From the NCBI RefSeq assembly GCF_000327385.1, contig NW_008708898.1, positions 1,389,483-1,453,482 of the forward strand: a DNA stretch of 64,000 nucleotides, read 5' to 3'. This DNA is from Lottia gigantea (lineage: Eukaryota > Mollusca > Gastropoda > Lottiidae). The position numbers were made by a program, and so were the translations under genes. The notes under the pieces were generated by a model. The model worked only from the letters and a program-made list of their open reading frames with translations, was not told the DNA's origin and did not search any database. Numbering within the stretch: the first letter of the stretch is position 1; each line of letters opens with the position of its first letter. Shown here piece after piece: positions 33,884-48,800 of the stretch.

Positions 33884-36800
33884 GTAAGTTTATGTTTATT
33901 TTAAGGCTTCAAAATTAGGATGAAATATAGTAAAATGAAGTTGCTTGTCTTCAAAAGATCAATATGATGCCTAAATGTATGACATATTTCATTTGCACTC
34001 AATTCCAATTTCCTTACAAAGGCCTAATTTGAAGCATAACTATATTTCTGTTTAGTTCTGGGTATCATCGATCATGTCATGATACCATACGATACATATG
34101 ATATGGGATAATGTGATAAAAATAATCATTTTATCTTGAAAGTTTCTAAATATATTTATATAAAATTTATAACTTTATAACTGTGATATTTGGTAATGTA
34201 GTTGATAGAAGTGGTTAGCATCCACTGTCTTATTAAACGTTTCTAACAATTTCATTAAAAAAAAAACCCACTTATTTACGGAATAAAAGGTATCGTCAAG
34301 TATGGATACACAATGTCGCGATACGATACATGTATCGTGACATGTCGTATCACAATACATTGATGCACTGATATATCATGCCTGCATTATTTCTGTCCTG
34401 TCAGTGTTACTTGATTGATGTTACAAAATGTTGTTATCAATTGTAGGCTTTAGCTTGTGCTCAAGATGCTGAAGAAAGTTTATCATCTCAACTAGAAGAT
34501 GAACAGAAGAGAGCTCTAGAATCAGCTATAGAGGAAGAAGAATCTTGGTTAAAAGAGTTAGCTAGAACAGCTAGTACTGAAATAGAGGTGGATACTGAAA
34601 GTGAATTAACAGTGAGTAGAAATGTTGTATTCTATTGGTTTGTGAGATGTCAGAGCTTGGTATTAGTTGCCCCATTGTCGTGTAAAGAAATTTAACATGA
34701 AATCATAGGCTGTTGATAAAAGTAATCCCAATGTACGATTTAGTTTTTTATTTTCATCATATGATATTGTTATTTTGTAATATTAGTATTATCATCATAT
34801 TAGAATTACTATGTATTGGAGATTATAATGTTATATTTTACCTTGTAGGAAACTACAACTTCATTTGAATCATCTCAAACCACCATTAACTGGGAAGCTA
34901 TGGAAGCTGAATATGAAGGTAAACAATTCATCTATAAATGGAGATGTTTTATGTTTTTTACTGTAGGTTAACACCCACCATCCATGGTCTGACAAACTCC
35001 TTTTTTAAATTGTGTTATTAAGTATTATTTATGATTAATGATACTTATTAATTTGTAGAATTTTCACTATAGATTTACTTTGATGAAAGTCAGTGATATA
35101 AGAATTATTATTATTGTAGAAAGAGGTAATAAATCATGGAGTGATATGGTAGAAGAAGCTGAAGAAAGAACACCAGGTCATGGAGTTCACATGCACGAAA
35201 AACTTTCCTCTCCATCGAGAAAAAGGTAGGAGCACCAATTGATGTAATGAAACTACATATCTAACCATGTATATGATGTACTTCAACTCTTTGTTCTTAT
35301 ATTCATTGACTCTAGTAACCTTGTATTAATACTTGTGTGATATTTCTACTTGGACCCACATATGTCACACCCTGGACTTTTGAGAAGAAATTGGTAGAAA
35401 TTAGTTATATTATATTGAATCTTTTTAGGTCACCAACTGAATCAAGAAGAAGACATGAAGAAAAACAGGCTAAAGCTCAAGAATTGAGAGAAAAATTAAA
35501 ACATGAAAAATCTGAAAGATTGAGAGAGCTTTCTAAAAAGGTACTCCCAATGTTGTAAATTCTACAATCTCATCATCTAATTCTATTCATGCAATTTTCT
35601 CAAAATGAAAATTCAGTAACCTATTTTCCTATGATCTTCAAGATTTCTATGTTTTTAAGTAAAAGTGTTTATAATGTTCTAATGTTTCTGATCTGATACA
35701 GGTTGAAGAAGTACGAGTGTGGAAAGAAGAATTGATTAAACAGAGAAAAGATACAATAGAGAGAAAATTACAGAGAGCTGAGGAGAAGAGACAGAGTCAA
35801 CTAAGATTAAAATCTATGAAAGCTAGAGATGAGGAGGCCAAGGTTGGTTTCTTTCTTTTACATTTTTAATGCAAGAATATCTATACATATTATTTGATAG
35901 AGATGTAAGTTATGTCAAATTTCTTTTCTTGTTGTGACCCTGGCCAGTGCTTCTATAGGAGATTATCTTCCATATCACCTAATTCATACATTTGATCATT
36001 TATTGCTTTCATTGTGTTTATGATAAGAAATCATTTATCAGTTCAACTATTTAGCATGTGGACTAAATTCCCAGATGTATTAGTTACCAATTAGTTAGTT
36101 ATACTATCAACTAGAATAGTAATTTACGGTACTAATTGAAAAAAATACAATGGAATGCACTATATTAAGTTATTGTTTTATATTTTCAGGCTAATGAAAT
36201 AGCGTTTATTAATACTTTAGAAGCTCAGAATAAAAGACATGATATACTATCTAAACATCAAGAATGTGAGGCCAGACTGAAAGAACAAGCTGTAGGTTGC
36301 ATTTGTATATTTTCATATGATCACACCATTTTTAAGATAAGTTTAAAAAGTCTGATGTTCATTACATCTCTCTTGTGACCTTCAGTTTGATTTAATCTTA
36401 ATTTTCATCAAATATAGGAAGAAAGAATAAGGAAAATGGAAGAAAAACAAGCTAAAGAAGCTGCAGTAGAAGAAAGAAGGAAAGCTTTAGAAGCTGATAG
36501 AAAAGCTAAATTAGTAGAAATGTTAGAACGTAGGAAGAAAAAAGATGCTAAATTTGTACATAATAGAGAAGAGAGAGAGAAAGAAAGACATGAAGCTTTA
36601 AAAGCTAAAGAAAGGTAATTAAATACATTGGTTTATGGCAGTTTTCATACAGCCTATTTACTTATTCAAGGCAGAAGCCCAGCTTGAAACTGACCTCCAT
36701 TGATAAGAGTGAGTTGTTCAGACAGTGTAACAACACCTTATATTTTTGGATGAGGCAAAGTGTTTGACATATAACTTCAGCCTTTCATGGGAAGAGTTTT

Positions 36801-39800
36801 ATATACTACTTTTGGGCTAATGAAGACAGGAAACACCATGCAGGGTGCAATGAGGGTAATATCAGGACAGCAGCATTAGCTTGCTCTCTTTCGATTTCAA
36901 ACTGTTGAGGGATCTTTAACGTGCACATTGATTATCAGATTATCAGGTTGGTAATCAAGTTGTAATGACAAGCAGTGATTGATGGCTTTATATTCCATTA
37001 GAGAGTTGTCAGACATTGAATGACATGTAATGGCTAACCTATACTTGATGTCAGATAGAGGATATTGACCGTCATTTGAGCTGCCCCATCAGTCATGAGC
37101 AGAAAATAGTGTCAAATCAGCAGTCCTGGTGCACAATCAGTAGCATTACTTATTGTCCCATCCGAACGACTAGATACTTTTTCCATGTCAGCCCCTCTTA
37201 CCTGCAATAGGAAGATTTTAGGCCTACTGATGACATAAATTGTTAGAATATTGTATGAAATTCTAATGCCACCTGATATAAATTACAGGGATCAAAAGGA
37301 AAGATTGGCAGCATTAAATGCTCAACAAGAAGCTCATATACAAGAACTACAGAAAAAAATACAACAGAAGGTATAATCATCTGTTTAATCTTTAAAAGGA
37401 ATTAAATATTTCAGTTGCTGTGATTTTAAGTAGGAGTATCAGTAATTATTCTCTTGATATCTCCAGTTGATTTCAGGCAACCAAAATCCTCTCTGAAAAA
37501 GCCTTACTACTTATATCTCTCTGCCACAACCAGATGGATAGGGGTTTTAATTTTCTTGAGAAATATTTCCTATATTCTTTGAAGACTTTCAGTTTTTTTG
37601 GCATTTAGAGGAGTTAAGCTGAAGTTTTCTTGTGAAACTGTGTATTATATATAATTATTGATCCTATTCCTATTAATAATATGAAATGTTGATTAACCTA
37701 TGTTTACAGCAAGATGAAAGTAGTCAACGCCATTTAGAAGTATTACAACAGATCCGAGAGAAAGCATTTGAAATGACCATCTATAAACATTCTACTGAAG
37801 ATCATAATGATGCCCCACAATTAACTCTTTATGATAAGAAAAAACTCTGTAAAATTTGTAATACTTTGGTAAGTGAAAAGTTTGATACAAATTTATAATG
37901 GTCATGAAGCCTGTCAAATTTCTGAATTTTTGTTATGAAGTCACGACATTTCATAATTTCATCACATTACATATACAATTAACTTGCATCATTTCAATAA
38001 ATATTGTATAAGAGTGTTACAAAATGAATATTTTATTTTCCAGATTCCATCAGAAGTATATTTATTAAGTCATTTACGAGGAAAGAAACATCAACAAGCT
38101 TTACATGATAATCATAATGGTCAGGTCATGTCTAATGAGGATATAGTAAGTGATATATCTACCACATGTTGAGTGACAATATATTCTTATTACCATATCT
38201 GCAATTTGATTCATTCAACTTCTTAGATGTGATGGAGGCTCAAAGGCAAAAGTGCTCTCTCTTTATCAAGGTTTAAAAATAGTTATTTATAAATCCCTTT
38301 TCATCTACAGATCATGCTCGTAGACATTTTCCCATAACATTCACTACTATTTCAGGAGAAATTTAACCTAGAGAATATAGTTGATGTACCAGAAAATAGT
38401 AATCATCCTAAACTAGTCACAGAGAAAGAACGTCAAAAATCCATGAAAAAACGATATAAGAAATTACGAGTCAGGATGATTACCAGGTAATTTTATATTC
38501 ACACAATTGACACATTTATTTACGTGAGTTGATTGCCTATATTTATTGCTTGTTTTCAGTATAGAAATGTTGAAACAGAACCTGAAACATGTTGTTATTT
38601 AGAGTTTCATACTGTGAGATATAAACTATGATCATCACTGTGTTAAGTTTAATGTTAAATGTCTCAAAATGAAGTTTAGGTTTGTAAAATATATCATATT
38701 TCTTGTTTCAGAGGTGTAGAATATGAGAATGCCTTATCTAATAAAATACAAGTTCAAGATTCTACACATAAAGCAAAGTAAGTTTAAGATTTTTGAAATA
38801 TTCTTAAGATAAAGCAAAAATATATTAATTTTGAACATCTAAGTATAAAAATCATAATGAAAATGGTTTTAAAACATTAATTGTTTACCAGGTTTTTGCT
38901 CAGAAAGGCAAGAAAAATTCAGTAATTGTTGTTAATATTGTCTCTTATTTAGAATATTAAAGATTGTAAAAGATATGAGTAAATTTAGTCAGTCATCAGA
39001 TACTGGTCCGTGGCCACAGAATAAAGTTTCTGCTATTGATAGAGCCATAGGAGAACTTGGCAGAATTTTAGAGAAAAAGGTAACTTTCTTGAGAATTTGA
39101 ACTTTGAGTCAGGACACTCTAGTTGAAACTTGACTAGCTAAAAGAAAGATATACCAGTATTATCTTGTTTCTATTGATCACTCTTAGTTCTCATATGATT
39201 TTGTTGTATTCAGCTGGCTAGCAGTTATCTTGGCTTTATTTGTCGCAGGGGATTTCTACCTGGAGGTAATTTTGAAATTGGTGTAGGTAATAAGAGCATT
39301 TATATTGCAGTCTAGAATTAATTTTTTGGACAATTATTTTTTATGTCGTTCTATTCTGTCAGTCTATATTCTGAAATATTTATATATTATTTTAGGTACC
39401 AGCTGATATGAATAATTTCCGGTTTTTAGGTTGTATGACACACCTATCTAAAATATTAGCTACAATAGATGATTCAACACCAACATTACCTTGTGTGGTA
39501 CCTACTAGGTAAATAACAAATCTTTATTAGATACCTATCACTATCCTTACTGATTCTTCATTAGATTTTTTATTCTGTTCAAACTAACTGCAAATAGTCT
39601 GATGAAGATCATAAATGTTTTGTTACATGTTTTTTTCTGCAGGTGACTACACTTGCCATTCACAATCTGATATCATTCTTTTTAAGTTGAGTGTAATGGA
39701 ATTTTAAGCCTTGGTTGAATATAAGATAAGTTGCATAAGAATTTTATTTGGAGTTAGTTGACTATATTGTCATTGTTTTCAGGTTATTAAGTCATGCTTG

Positions 39801-42800
39801 TGAAGTATATCGTATAGCATGTAAAGGAAGTTATGAAACCAGTCATTATATGTTATTTAGTAATAAAATAGGATCATTGGTAGATCATCTTATACATAGA
39901 CTGTCTGTAAGTAACAACATTTATATCACAATATTAACAGTACAATAGTGCTGTTGTAATCATTATTATAGTACCTCATCCCAAGCTGAGTAACTTCAAG
40001 AGGGAAAATATTGCATGTGAACTGAATAGAAACTATGAAATAAGAATGAGAAAAAATTTTTGAGATAAAAAAAACAACAGACAAGGAGTTAAAACAGGAG
40101 TCCATACCTTATGTAAGACATTTAAGTATATCAATCTTGTTATTCTAGATGATAATACCTGATCAACCTGTAAGACCTGTATCACCAGTAGGGTCAGGAG
40201 GACAGAAACTACCCTCTGATCCTGTTGCTGGGAACCTGATGCAGTTAATAGCTACCATCTTAACACGACTAGCTAAAAACAACCCCAGTACAACCTGTAG
40301 TGAGGCATCATTAGAAAGAATGAGTAGTAGTGGTGATGCTTTTCTTAATAGAGGCAATGATTTTATCAGGTATGTGTGTTTATTATACATGAAACGTTGA
40401 TTTATGCCTCTGTCAACATTTCCATGAGATAAAATTTAGGTTGAAGAATATCACGGGATCTGGTTATTTTTATTTGGCAATAATTCTGGCGATCTGTGAG
40501 ATTCATGTGATCTAAAAAGCAGTTTCTCAATGTTTGTGTTTGTCTGTGATCCTGATAGTATATTGTGGTTACTAAAACAAATATGGCATGGTTTGTATTA
40601 AATTGGCGCATGTAACTGAGATGGAGAAATTTGTGTGGTCTGGATATATATATTATAAAAGGAGTTACCTCCCTTCAAATGTACAACCATTTGGCAAAAT
40701 AATTGAGGATGTGGACATTTTTTAAATGTAATATAATATCATAAATAATTCCAGTACTTTGCTCTGGGAATTCTATAAAAATGATGTTTTATCAGTAAAT
40801 AAATGTATAGTTTTATTGGAAATTAATTGGAATATTGAAAACAATGATCTGTGAATATTAAATAGGGTTAGGTTACTGATGGTTTCAGAGAGTTATTGAC
40901 AAGGTTGAATTAGTTGATATATCATATTTCACTCTATTGATTAATTAACTTCCTAATCAAAACAATAGAATTAATTGTCTCAGTTTGGTTTCAATTTTCG
41001 TGGAATTCAAACTGTGTTTTTGTTTTGAATTCAGCATGACTATTAATCATATAGAAATATAGGGGTATGTTTTGAGCTTTTTGTTATTGATAGGGGGTGA
41101 CAGACAGCACCAGGTTACCCATAAAAGCACTGGCCATGACGTCTGAATTAATCTTGTCATGTGGGTGATTCTAACCAATCATATAAAAGTTTAAATAAAT
41201 CTCTGCGTATCTAATTTCTTGAAAATATTAAGTAGGACGTAAAACTCCATTCATTTCATTTTTTTATTTGAAAATATTAAGTTTTCTGCTAGTCTGCCTA
41301 ATATTTTGACAGAAGCTTGACTAAGCTAGAAATTTTATGTATGCTTTTGGTTAAATTTTGATCCAAGCTAAATCAATCTATTAATACTATTCTTAAACAA
41401 ATATTCCACTTTGCGTAAAAATAATTTGAAAAGTCTAGTTTACCATCTAGAATAATCAGATACATGTGCATGTACATTATATATATCAGTAAGAAAAATC
41501 AGGAATGGTAATTTTTGAAATTATATATCCTAAACAAAGGTATAGATGAAGTAAAAACTAGTTGATTAATGAATGAATGATTAAATATTTTCTGATAAAG
41601 TTGTATTATTATTGTTGAATAGATTAGGTGTTATTTTACAATAATAATATATTAGATGTTAACTATAAGATTAACTAGTCAGTATCAATGTTAAACTATT
41701 GTTATTATAAAGCCCTGATATAGTTTCTATGTTATTATATTGTCAGTATGCTTGAAATTCTAGAAGACATTTATTTCAGTTTTTTGTCATTCTCATAACA
41801 AATTACTCCTCATTCCAGACAAATTTTCTGCTTTTTTAGAATTTTAACGGATGTTGGCTATCACTTCATCGTGAAATTTTACTTGGGACAAATTTAATCA
41901 GGAAATAACCTTGTCTTGGTTTCAAGCCTACCACCGCTTGTTATAGCCCGGGGGTAGGGGCTTGTATTAACGTTGATATTTAAATTACCTTCACCACAGG
42001 CTAATTTCCGTAATATCTCAATCACTGTCTTTGAACTCTTGTCAATTTTTAATCCTTTCGTATCAAAGATGGGTGAGATTATGTATGCTAGCGTATAAGA
42101 GAGATAAGTCTGAACAGACTGTTATAAGGTATAATTATATACAGTAGACATTGAATAAAGTGGATTTACTTCCAGAATGAAAATTATTTCACTAGACAAA
42201 GTATTTATAATTGCAAATAAGTGAATATTTTCACAAAAGAAGCCCCTGTATAATTATCGTTTGCTCAAAACAAAATGATATTAATGTATTTAAATGAGTG
42301 ATTACACAGTTTGAAACTTAACACTTTTCAAGAACTGTTTTTACACTGTCAGCATGACATATTAATATTATTATACATATATAACGCTTAAAGGCTAATA
42401 TCACTGCCCTTGCAAAGTTTTTGTCAAACTGCATGGCGTTAACCAGTGGCGATACAGGGGGATAATTTGCCCCCCTAGAAAATGGGTTTGCATCCCCAAT
42501 AGTACCCCCACTTTATTTTCAACAAATCTAATTGTCTACCTTTTTTCTTCAAAATATGTGTCAGAATGCACAAAATCAATTCTTTTTTTCTAAAATTTTC
42601 TTGAGAGAACCCTCTGAGACACTCCATGAATTTGAATTTGGCCTTAGCAGTTATCCCCAATGAGTCAGTCGGCCCCCTGTTTTTACCCCTAGTCTCGGAA
42701 GGCTGACCCCACCACTGGCGTTCACCATCTTCATTAGCCCAATTAGTTGATAAAACTCTGTTTTAAACCTTTGTGTCATATATTACAATATAGAAATTAC

Positions 42801-45800
42801 AATTGAAGAAGATATTTTGCTCAAGGAAGATGGAATATTTAAGGTGACATAAGGTGCAGAAGAATTAAATATAAAACTAGATGCATAGAAACGAAATTGT
42901 CTTTGTCAAATATACGGTCCATGTTTAAAGACTGACTATGTTGTTCCACAAAAAGATTTAGTGATTGGTGAATATTCTTAGTAGATTCTATAAGAATCAA
43001 TTTCCAGTATTTAGAGTCAATTAGTCATTGACATTTTAATTCTAATTTAACTTTACAATAAAATCAGTCAAGGTTTAAGAAGATTTCAATGTGTGTCCTG
43101 ATGCCAATATAATTACTAGATTATCTCCCCCTTTCACAAGAACTCTTCATTGAAACATGTATTAGTATTAACATCCATGACCTTAGCGTTGGTAATTTCC
43201 TGTAACTTTTCATTCTCGATGAATGGCAAAGTCTTTAGAATATGCTGGTTCAATGCTCTTGAAATTAACTTCTTCATGGGTGTGTGTGTTCTATTCAAGT
43301 CCTTTCAGTCATCGAGGCCATCTCAAATAGAAATTTGGACAGCTTTTGATGAAGCAATTCCTGAAATGGAAAGCGGACATGGTTACATAGTTGTCTTGGA
43401 GGAAGTGCCTTCTGTAATGTTGGCTTGATGATCCTTCATAGCTCTTGTGATTGTCACGATCTCAGTATTTGTGATTCTAGTCCAGAGCGATGTGTGACAG
43501 AGCATAATTACCTCTATTATCTTTTTCTTTGTTAACTTGCTCTCTTAATCATCTTCATACATCTCTTCTACTTGATAATACGTCTGTAAACTAAATCTCT
43601 TTAATTTCAACCTCTTTATTATCATAACAAGTGAAACTTTGGTAGAGTTTAATTAGAACAAGATCTAGCTTATTGACAGTAAAGAGACTTACAAGATTTT
43701 CTCTTCAACATCAAATATTAAACTGTTTAATGTAACAAGCCTGTGTTAGTTGACTGTCTGATTATGTTGCTGTTTCATTTATAATAGATTAGACGTTCTT
43801 ATTCAAATATGATCCTCAGCTTTAATACAATTCTATATTCAAAATTCTTAAATTAATTTGATTTCATATTCAAAATACACAAATTAATTTGATTTGATAA
43901 ATTGTTTCAATTGATATTTAAATTTATTCGGAATTTTTTAGGCAATATTGATATTGAAAACAGAAATTTGCTTTGATAAATTATATTCATATTAAATTTT
44001 GTTTTGAAATTCTATACATCTGAATTTTAGACTTAAAGTTTCATTAATATCATTACTTAATTATTACCAATTGGATAATATTTTTGTAAGATAAATAACT
44101 GAAGCACACTTACTATATAATCTTAAAACAATATGATGTTAATTTCTCTTTATTAATAAGTAATCTGTTTTTTTTCTAGTTACCTGATAAGTGTTGGTAT
44201 AATAGATAAATTACGTCAGTTTTTCTCCAGTGTACGTGGTCCAATAGATGATGATAAACAAGCAGCTGAATTCTTACAACAAAGTTTAGCTCTTCTAGTA
44301 GCTATGTCGAAATTCATGTCCAAAAGGTAAGTACAGAATCATAATTTTAAGTAAATAATGGCATTAAGGAAATATGCCGTGTGAAAATTTTCATTGTTCA
44401 TTTAACTTGCACTAGGTCAGGCGTATAACATATTCTATGATATTAAAGAACTGTTCACCAGAAGATGATTCCGCAGCTCATAAGTAACATACAGTAACTG
44501 TATATATCAGGTGGTAGTCATCAATGTTGAATTACTGTAGTCTGTAGTCTAGATATTTATTTATTAAGTGTATCTAGTCCTGTTATGCCTGTTATTCTCT
44601 CCCTTGGGAGTCATTGATCAACAATTCACCAGCCCACCCCCAATAATCATTGTTTTGACTTCTTCTCATACCAACATTATTTTATCTGTAGGTACTTCGG
44701 TACTTGTTTTAGAATGATAGAGATCTGTAGATAAGCAGATTGGATATTTTGAAACAAGATCTAAAGGTCAGCCATTATGGTTGGTGTGCCTGTGGTCATT
44801 TTATTTCGACAGGTTGTTTCAAATTATTTTGATTCCAAAGACTGTTTGGATACTGGCCATAGCTGTATCTTCTCTTATATTTTGATTTCAATGACTTGTC
44901 TTAATTAGCTCAATATGTTGCAGAATAATTAGACCCAAAACAGGCAAAAGCTTAATTCCCAGAAAGGGTTCCCAGTTGAGCAACCCAGTTGTATACTGGC
45001 TCAACCAGGCTTCAGGTATTTTGGAATGTGGCCCGCCTCGCTAATGATATAGCAATTGTTGTTGTCCTGCGCAAATTTAATAAGCTTTTTGACTAGGATA
45101 TTTTTGTTTCATTTGAATCAAAATAGAGAGTTTGCTGGTCGTCTCACATGTAGAAGTAGAGAATAAGTCAATATAGGTTTTAGGAGGTAAGAATGTAATA
45201 TATTTGTATGAAATCTCAAGTGAAAGGTATGAAAATGACAGATTCTGCTCTCTGTTCTGTCCATAAATAGTAACAACTACTCCCCCTGGTAGCTTGTGAT
45301 ATTTAAATGTCATAAAAGTAATCAAATGAACAGAATATTGTAGAAAATATAAATACAATACACTGAACATGATCTAACATCAAAAACCAACATAAACAAC
45401 ATTGGAAATTCTAGTTTTTTTTCTGCCTTTCTGTAACCTTTGCAAATTAAAAAGTAAACATCTAGGACAGACAGAGTGTGGATCAGATTTGCCTTCTTGA
45501 CAAAAGACTGTTCCATAACCCTTTAGCTTAAAATGCCTTCTGAATATTTCATAAGATTACCTCTTAATATTACAAATTTAGCCTAGGGTTTTATATCAAA
45601 CCATTAGCAAAATCAAAAAAATTTATGAAATGCTAGCCTGTTGAAAAATATCTTTATTTCAGAGACCAGTCATGCTCTCTTTTTCAAATGAATTAAGTTT
45701 AAAATGAGTTTTTTTTCTCCGAACCTCATTTCTCTGCTAGTTCAACTTGATTCATACTTTGGGCAGATTAAACTAACAGTAAAAGTTTCAGTACGGACTG

Positions 45801-48800
45801 TACAGCTTGTTACTATTGGTGAAGACCACCAGGGTACTAGTGGGAGGAGAGTTAGTTTAAAATCAACAGTATGCTTGGAAAGTAAAATATCATCAGAATA
45901 AAGGTCTGCTACGGTCAATATGTGACATTTTAACACCACATTTTTCTCTAGTAATATATAGATTTTATACCAGTTGACTTCATGCAATATTTTCCATATT
46001 TTGAAGAAAAACATTCTCTACTGAAAAAATCTCGAGAGTAGAATCATTTAGGTACAATCTATCTCAGATAATGCAAAGTTTGAATTTTGTCCTCAATGTA
46101 ATAAGCATCATCATTAAAACCATGCTCCTTATCAATAATTACTAGTGATGGTGCTTTACTTTATACAAATAGCTTTGTAGCAGTGAATTTTAACCTATCA
46201 AAACAACCTTTTTAATATGAAAGAGTTTACCTTTGCTCATTTAATGTTCACATGGTTTTAGTGTGTTCAAATTTACAAAACAAAACATGAAAAGTCTACC
46301 TTATTATTTAAAATGGCAACTGACTGTTCAATGAGTATTTGATCCAGTGATATTTCAGTTGTAATTTGATAAAGCTCTTCTGACCTGAAATTCTGCCATG
46401 GAAAATTATTTGTTGTAATTGAAGATTATTTTCTGTTATTTTACGGAAGTTAATAATGATATAATTATCTACAGGTAACTGTGATCTAATATTCTCAATC
46501 AGAGTTAAAAATAATGATTGGAAGAACACCTTTTATTATACAGGTGTTAAATAGAATTTTAATTGACTAAGTATTGATTTGGAATCATATTTAATTGTGG
46601 TCATTAACCTTTAACACAGTAGGCCATAACACTTGATTAAATACCAATTATCTTGTAGTTAAAACAGGACCAAATTTCACCCTTGAATAAAGTGCCCTTT
46701 AATTGTCTTTGTCCTTCTCTACAACTGTAGTAAGCATTACCAATATCTTTTACATCACAGCACATAAATTTACAAATAGATTTGATAGAGCCTGGAAATA
46801 GAAAAGGAATTTTTTAGTGAGAGCTATTAAAATGATTCATTCTAAATTTCCACATTAAACTGAGAATGACTAATGAATTTTTCACACCTTGGAAAGTTTG
46901 TACACCAATAATTTGCCACATTTTGTCATTATGAGAGGGATAATGATTTCTCCCTGGAGTCAACTTGCTCCAATATTCCACTGTGATTGTTGTTTATAAC
47001 GGCACAAGGGAGTGAATCCATTTTCACCTTGCTAGAAATTCGCCAGTCTGTCTATCAATTACCAACACTTCTTGTCAAATCAAATTTATTCTCTTTTGTT
47101 TTTCTAAATCTTTATTAGGTTAGAGAGCATGGTGCACAATTTGCTTTTAGTGCAAATTTAAAGGAAATTGTAAGACAAATTTTAAAAATGGAAAAACTTT
47201 TTTCCATCTATCTTATATCAATCTTATTTATTGATAAGAATTTTTCGCTTTATATGATATCAATATAATTTCTGATAATAAGAATTAGTTTTTTAAAGAT
47301 TATCATTTTAATTTTGGATATGATTTTAGTTTTCTAAGGTATGGTATATGGATTTTGTTTTCTAAAGAATATTAATTTAGTGTTCTAAAAGATATGGATT
47401 TAGTAGATTTAATATTCTAGAAGATATGAATTTAATTTTCTAAAAGATATGAATTTAGTTTTCTAAAAGATATGAATTTAGTTTTCTAAAAGATGTGAAT
47501 TTTGTTTTCTAAAAGAAATGTAAATTTAGTTTTCTGAGAGACATTAAGTTTTTAAAAAGATATGGATTTAGTTTTCTGAAAGATATGGATTTAGTCATCC
47601 AAAAGATATGAATTTAGTTATCTAGGATTTGAATCTAGTTTTCTGAATGGCAAAATATATATATTTACAATTATATATAGTATTGACATGATATAGATAA
47701 ATTCAGGCATTCTGTTAGAATGAAATAAAAATGAAATAAGTAATCTGTTTTTGAATTAAAAGATAATTATAAAGCAAAAATAATTGAAGCACCTGAATAT
47801 CTCATTATATGTTACTGCCCCTTTAATCTCTGTTGGAAACCAGTCAATATTACCAGTTTAATATGCATTTTATTGGAGTTTAATTCAGTGACAAGTTTAA
47901 GGTATTAAGTTTATACATTAGAAATAGATTGATCAAGGTAATTTCTACCTGGTGATTGTCAAGTAAATTAGTTTAATATTAAATACTGTCTCAATACCTC
48001 AATAGTTTTAACTTAAAACAATTACCGTAAATACTATGTTAACTGTTCTGAGATTAGTTAGACAGGGATTGTAATGTTCTAGTTGATTGGTTTTATTGAT
48101 AGTAAAATAATACACTATTACTCTCTACTTACTATGTTCTAACAATCATCTTCCAACTCTTTCATATCCTTAATGTAATCACTAAATAGATCATTGTTCA
48201 CCAAATGGAATAAGGTAATGTAAGGTTTGAACTCAGGACAATCTCTTTAAGTAGAATTGTTCCAGTCCATTAGACAACTCTCTGTTAAAACAATGAGCTC
48301 GTAAATTTCTCATAGTTATTCAAACAACACTATTTCTAAAAAGCATCATTAGGTAAAAACTGTTTTAAAGCGAAATATAAAGAGATAAAATCATAAACAG
48401 GAGATTTAATGCCTTGTTATTAGTGTGCCAATATAGAGTTAATGAGTTATAATCCATTCTTTATAACTGTTACTCTTGTTATTGTTATTATATTGTTATC
48501 ATTTTTTTGTTTAAAGCTATTAATTATTATTTAGATTGGCTTCCAAGAGCTGCACGCAATAACATTCCAAATTACATTCAATATTTAGTTAAAATTTTCA
48601 TTTTATTTCTAAAAATTTGGAATATTGAGATAGAGATCCCAGATCATTTTAATTTCAAGGTAAAAAAAGCAACATATCAGCAAATCTTTCTGAAATTTTT
48701 TTACATCAGGTCTTAGCTTTGTATTTTGAATTGGACCATCAAATTTCCTCATTATAAAAAAAATTGCAGAAATTTCGGAGTCTGTGTTTTCTAGAAATAG

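Larger units (their letters stand above)
40370..44179 (+). other. SCAPER intron 23 (3.8 kb)
   Basis: First of the four unusually long introns. It contains the 35-bp insertion with duplicated flanks at 41219-41281 and a hAT-like MITE at 42444-42717. Otherwise AT-rich sequence without coding signal. See the finding on the Islet-Scaper regulatory block. Confidence 0.8.

Noticed and set aside
43150-43428. 92-codon plus-strand open frame in SCAPER intron 23
   Set aside because: No matching splice sites in phase with SCAPER, and the flanking SCAPER residues are contiguous in vertebrates.
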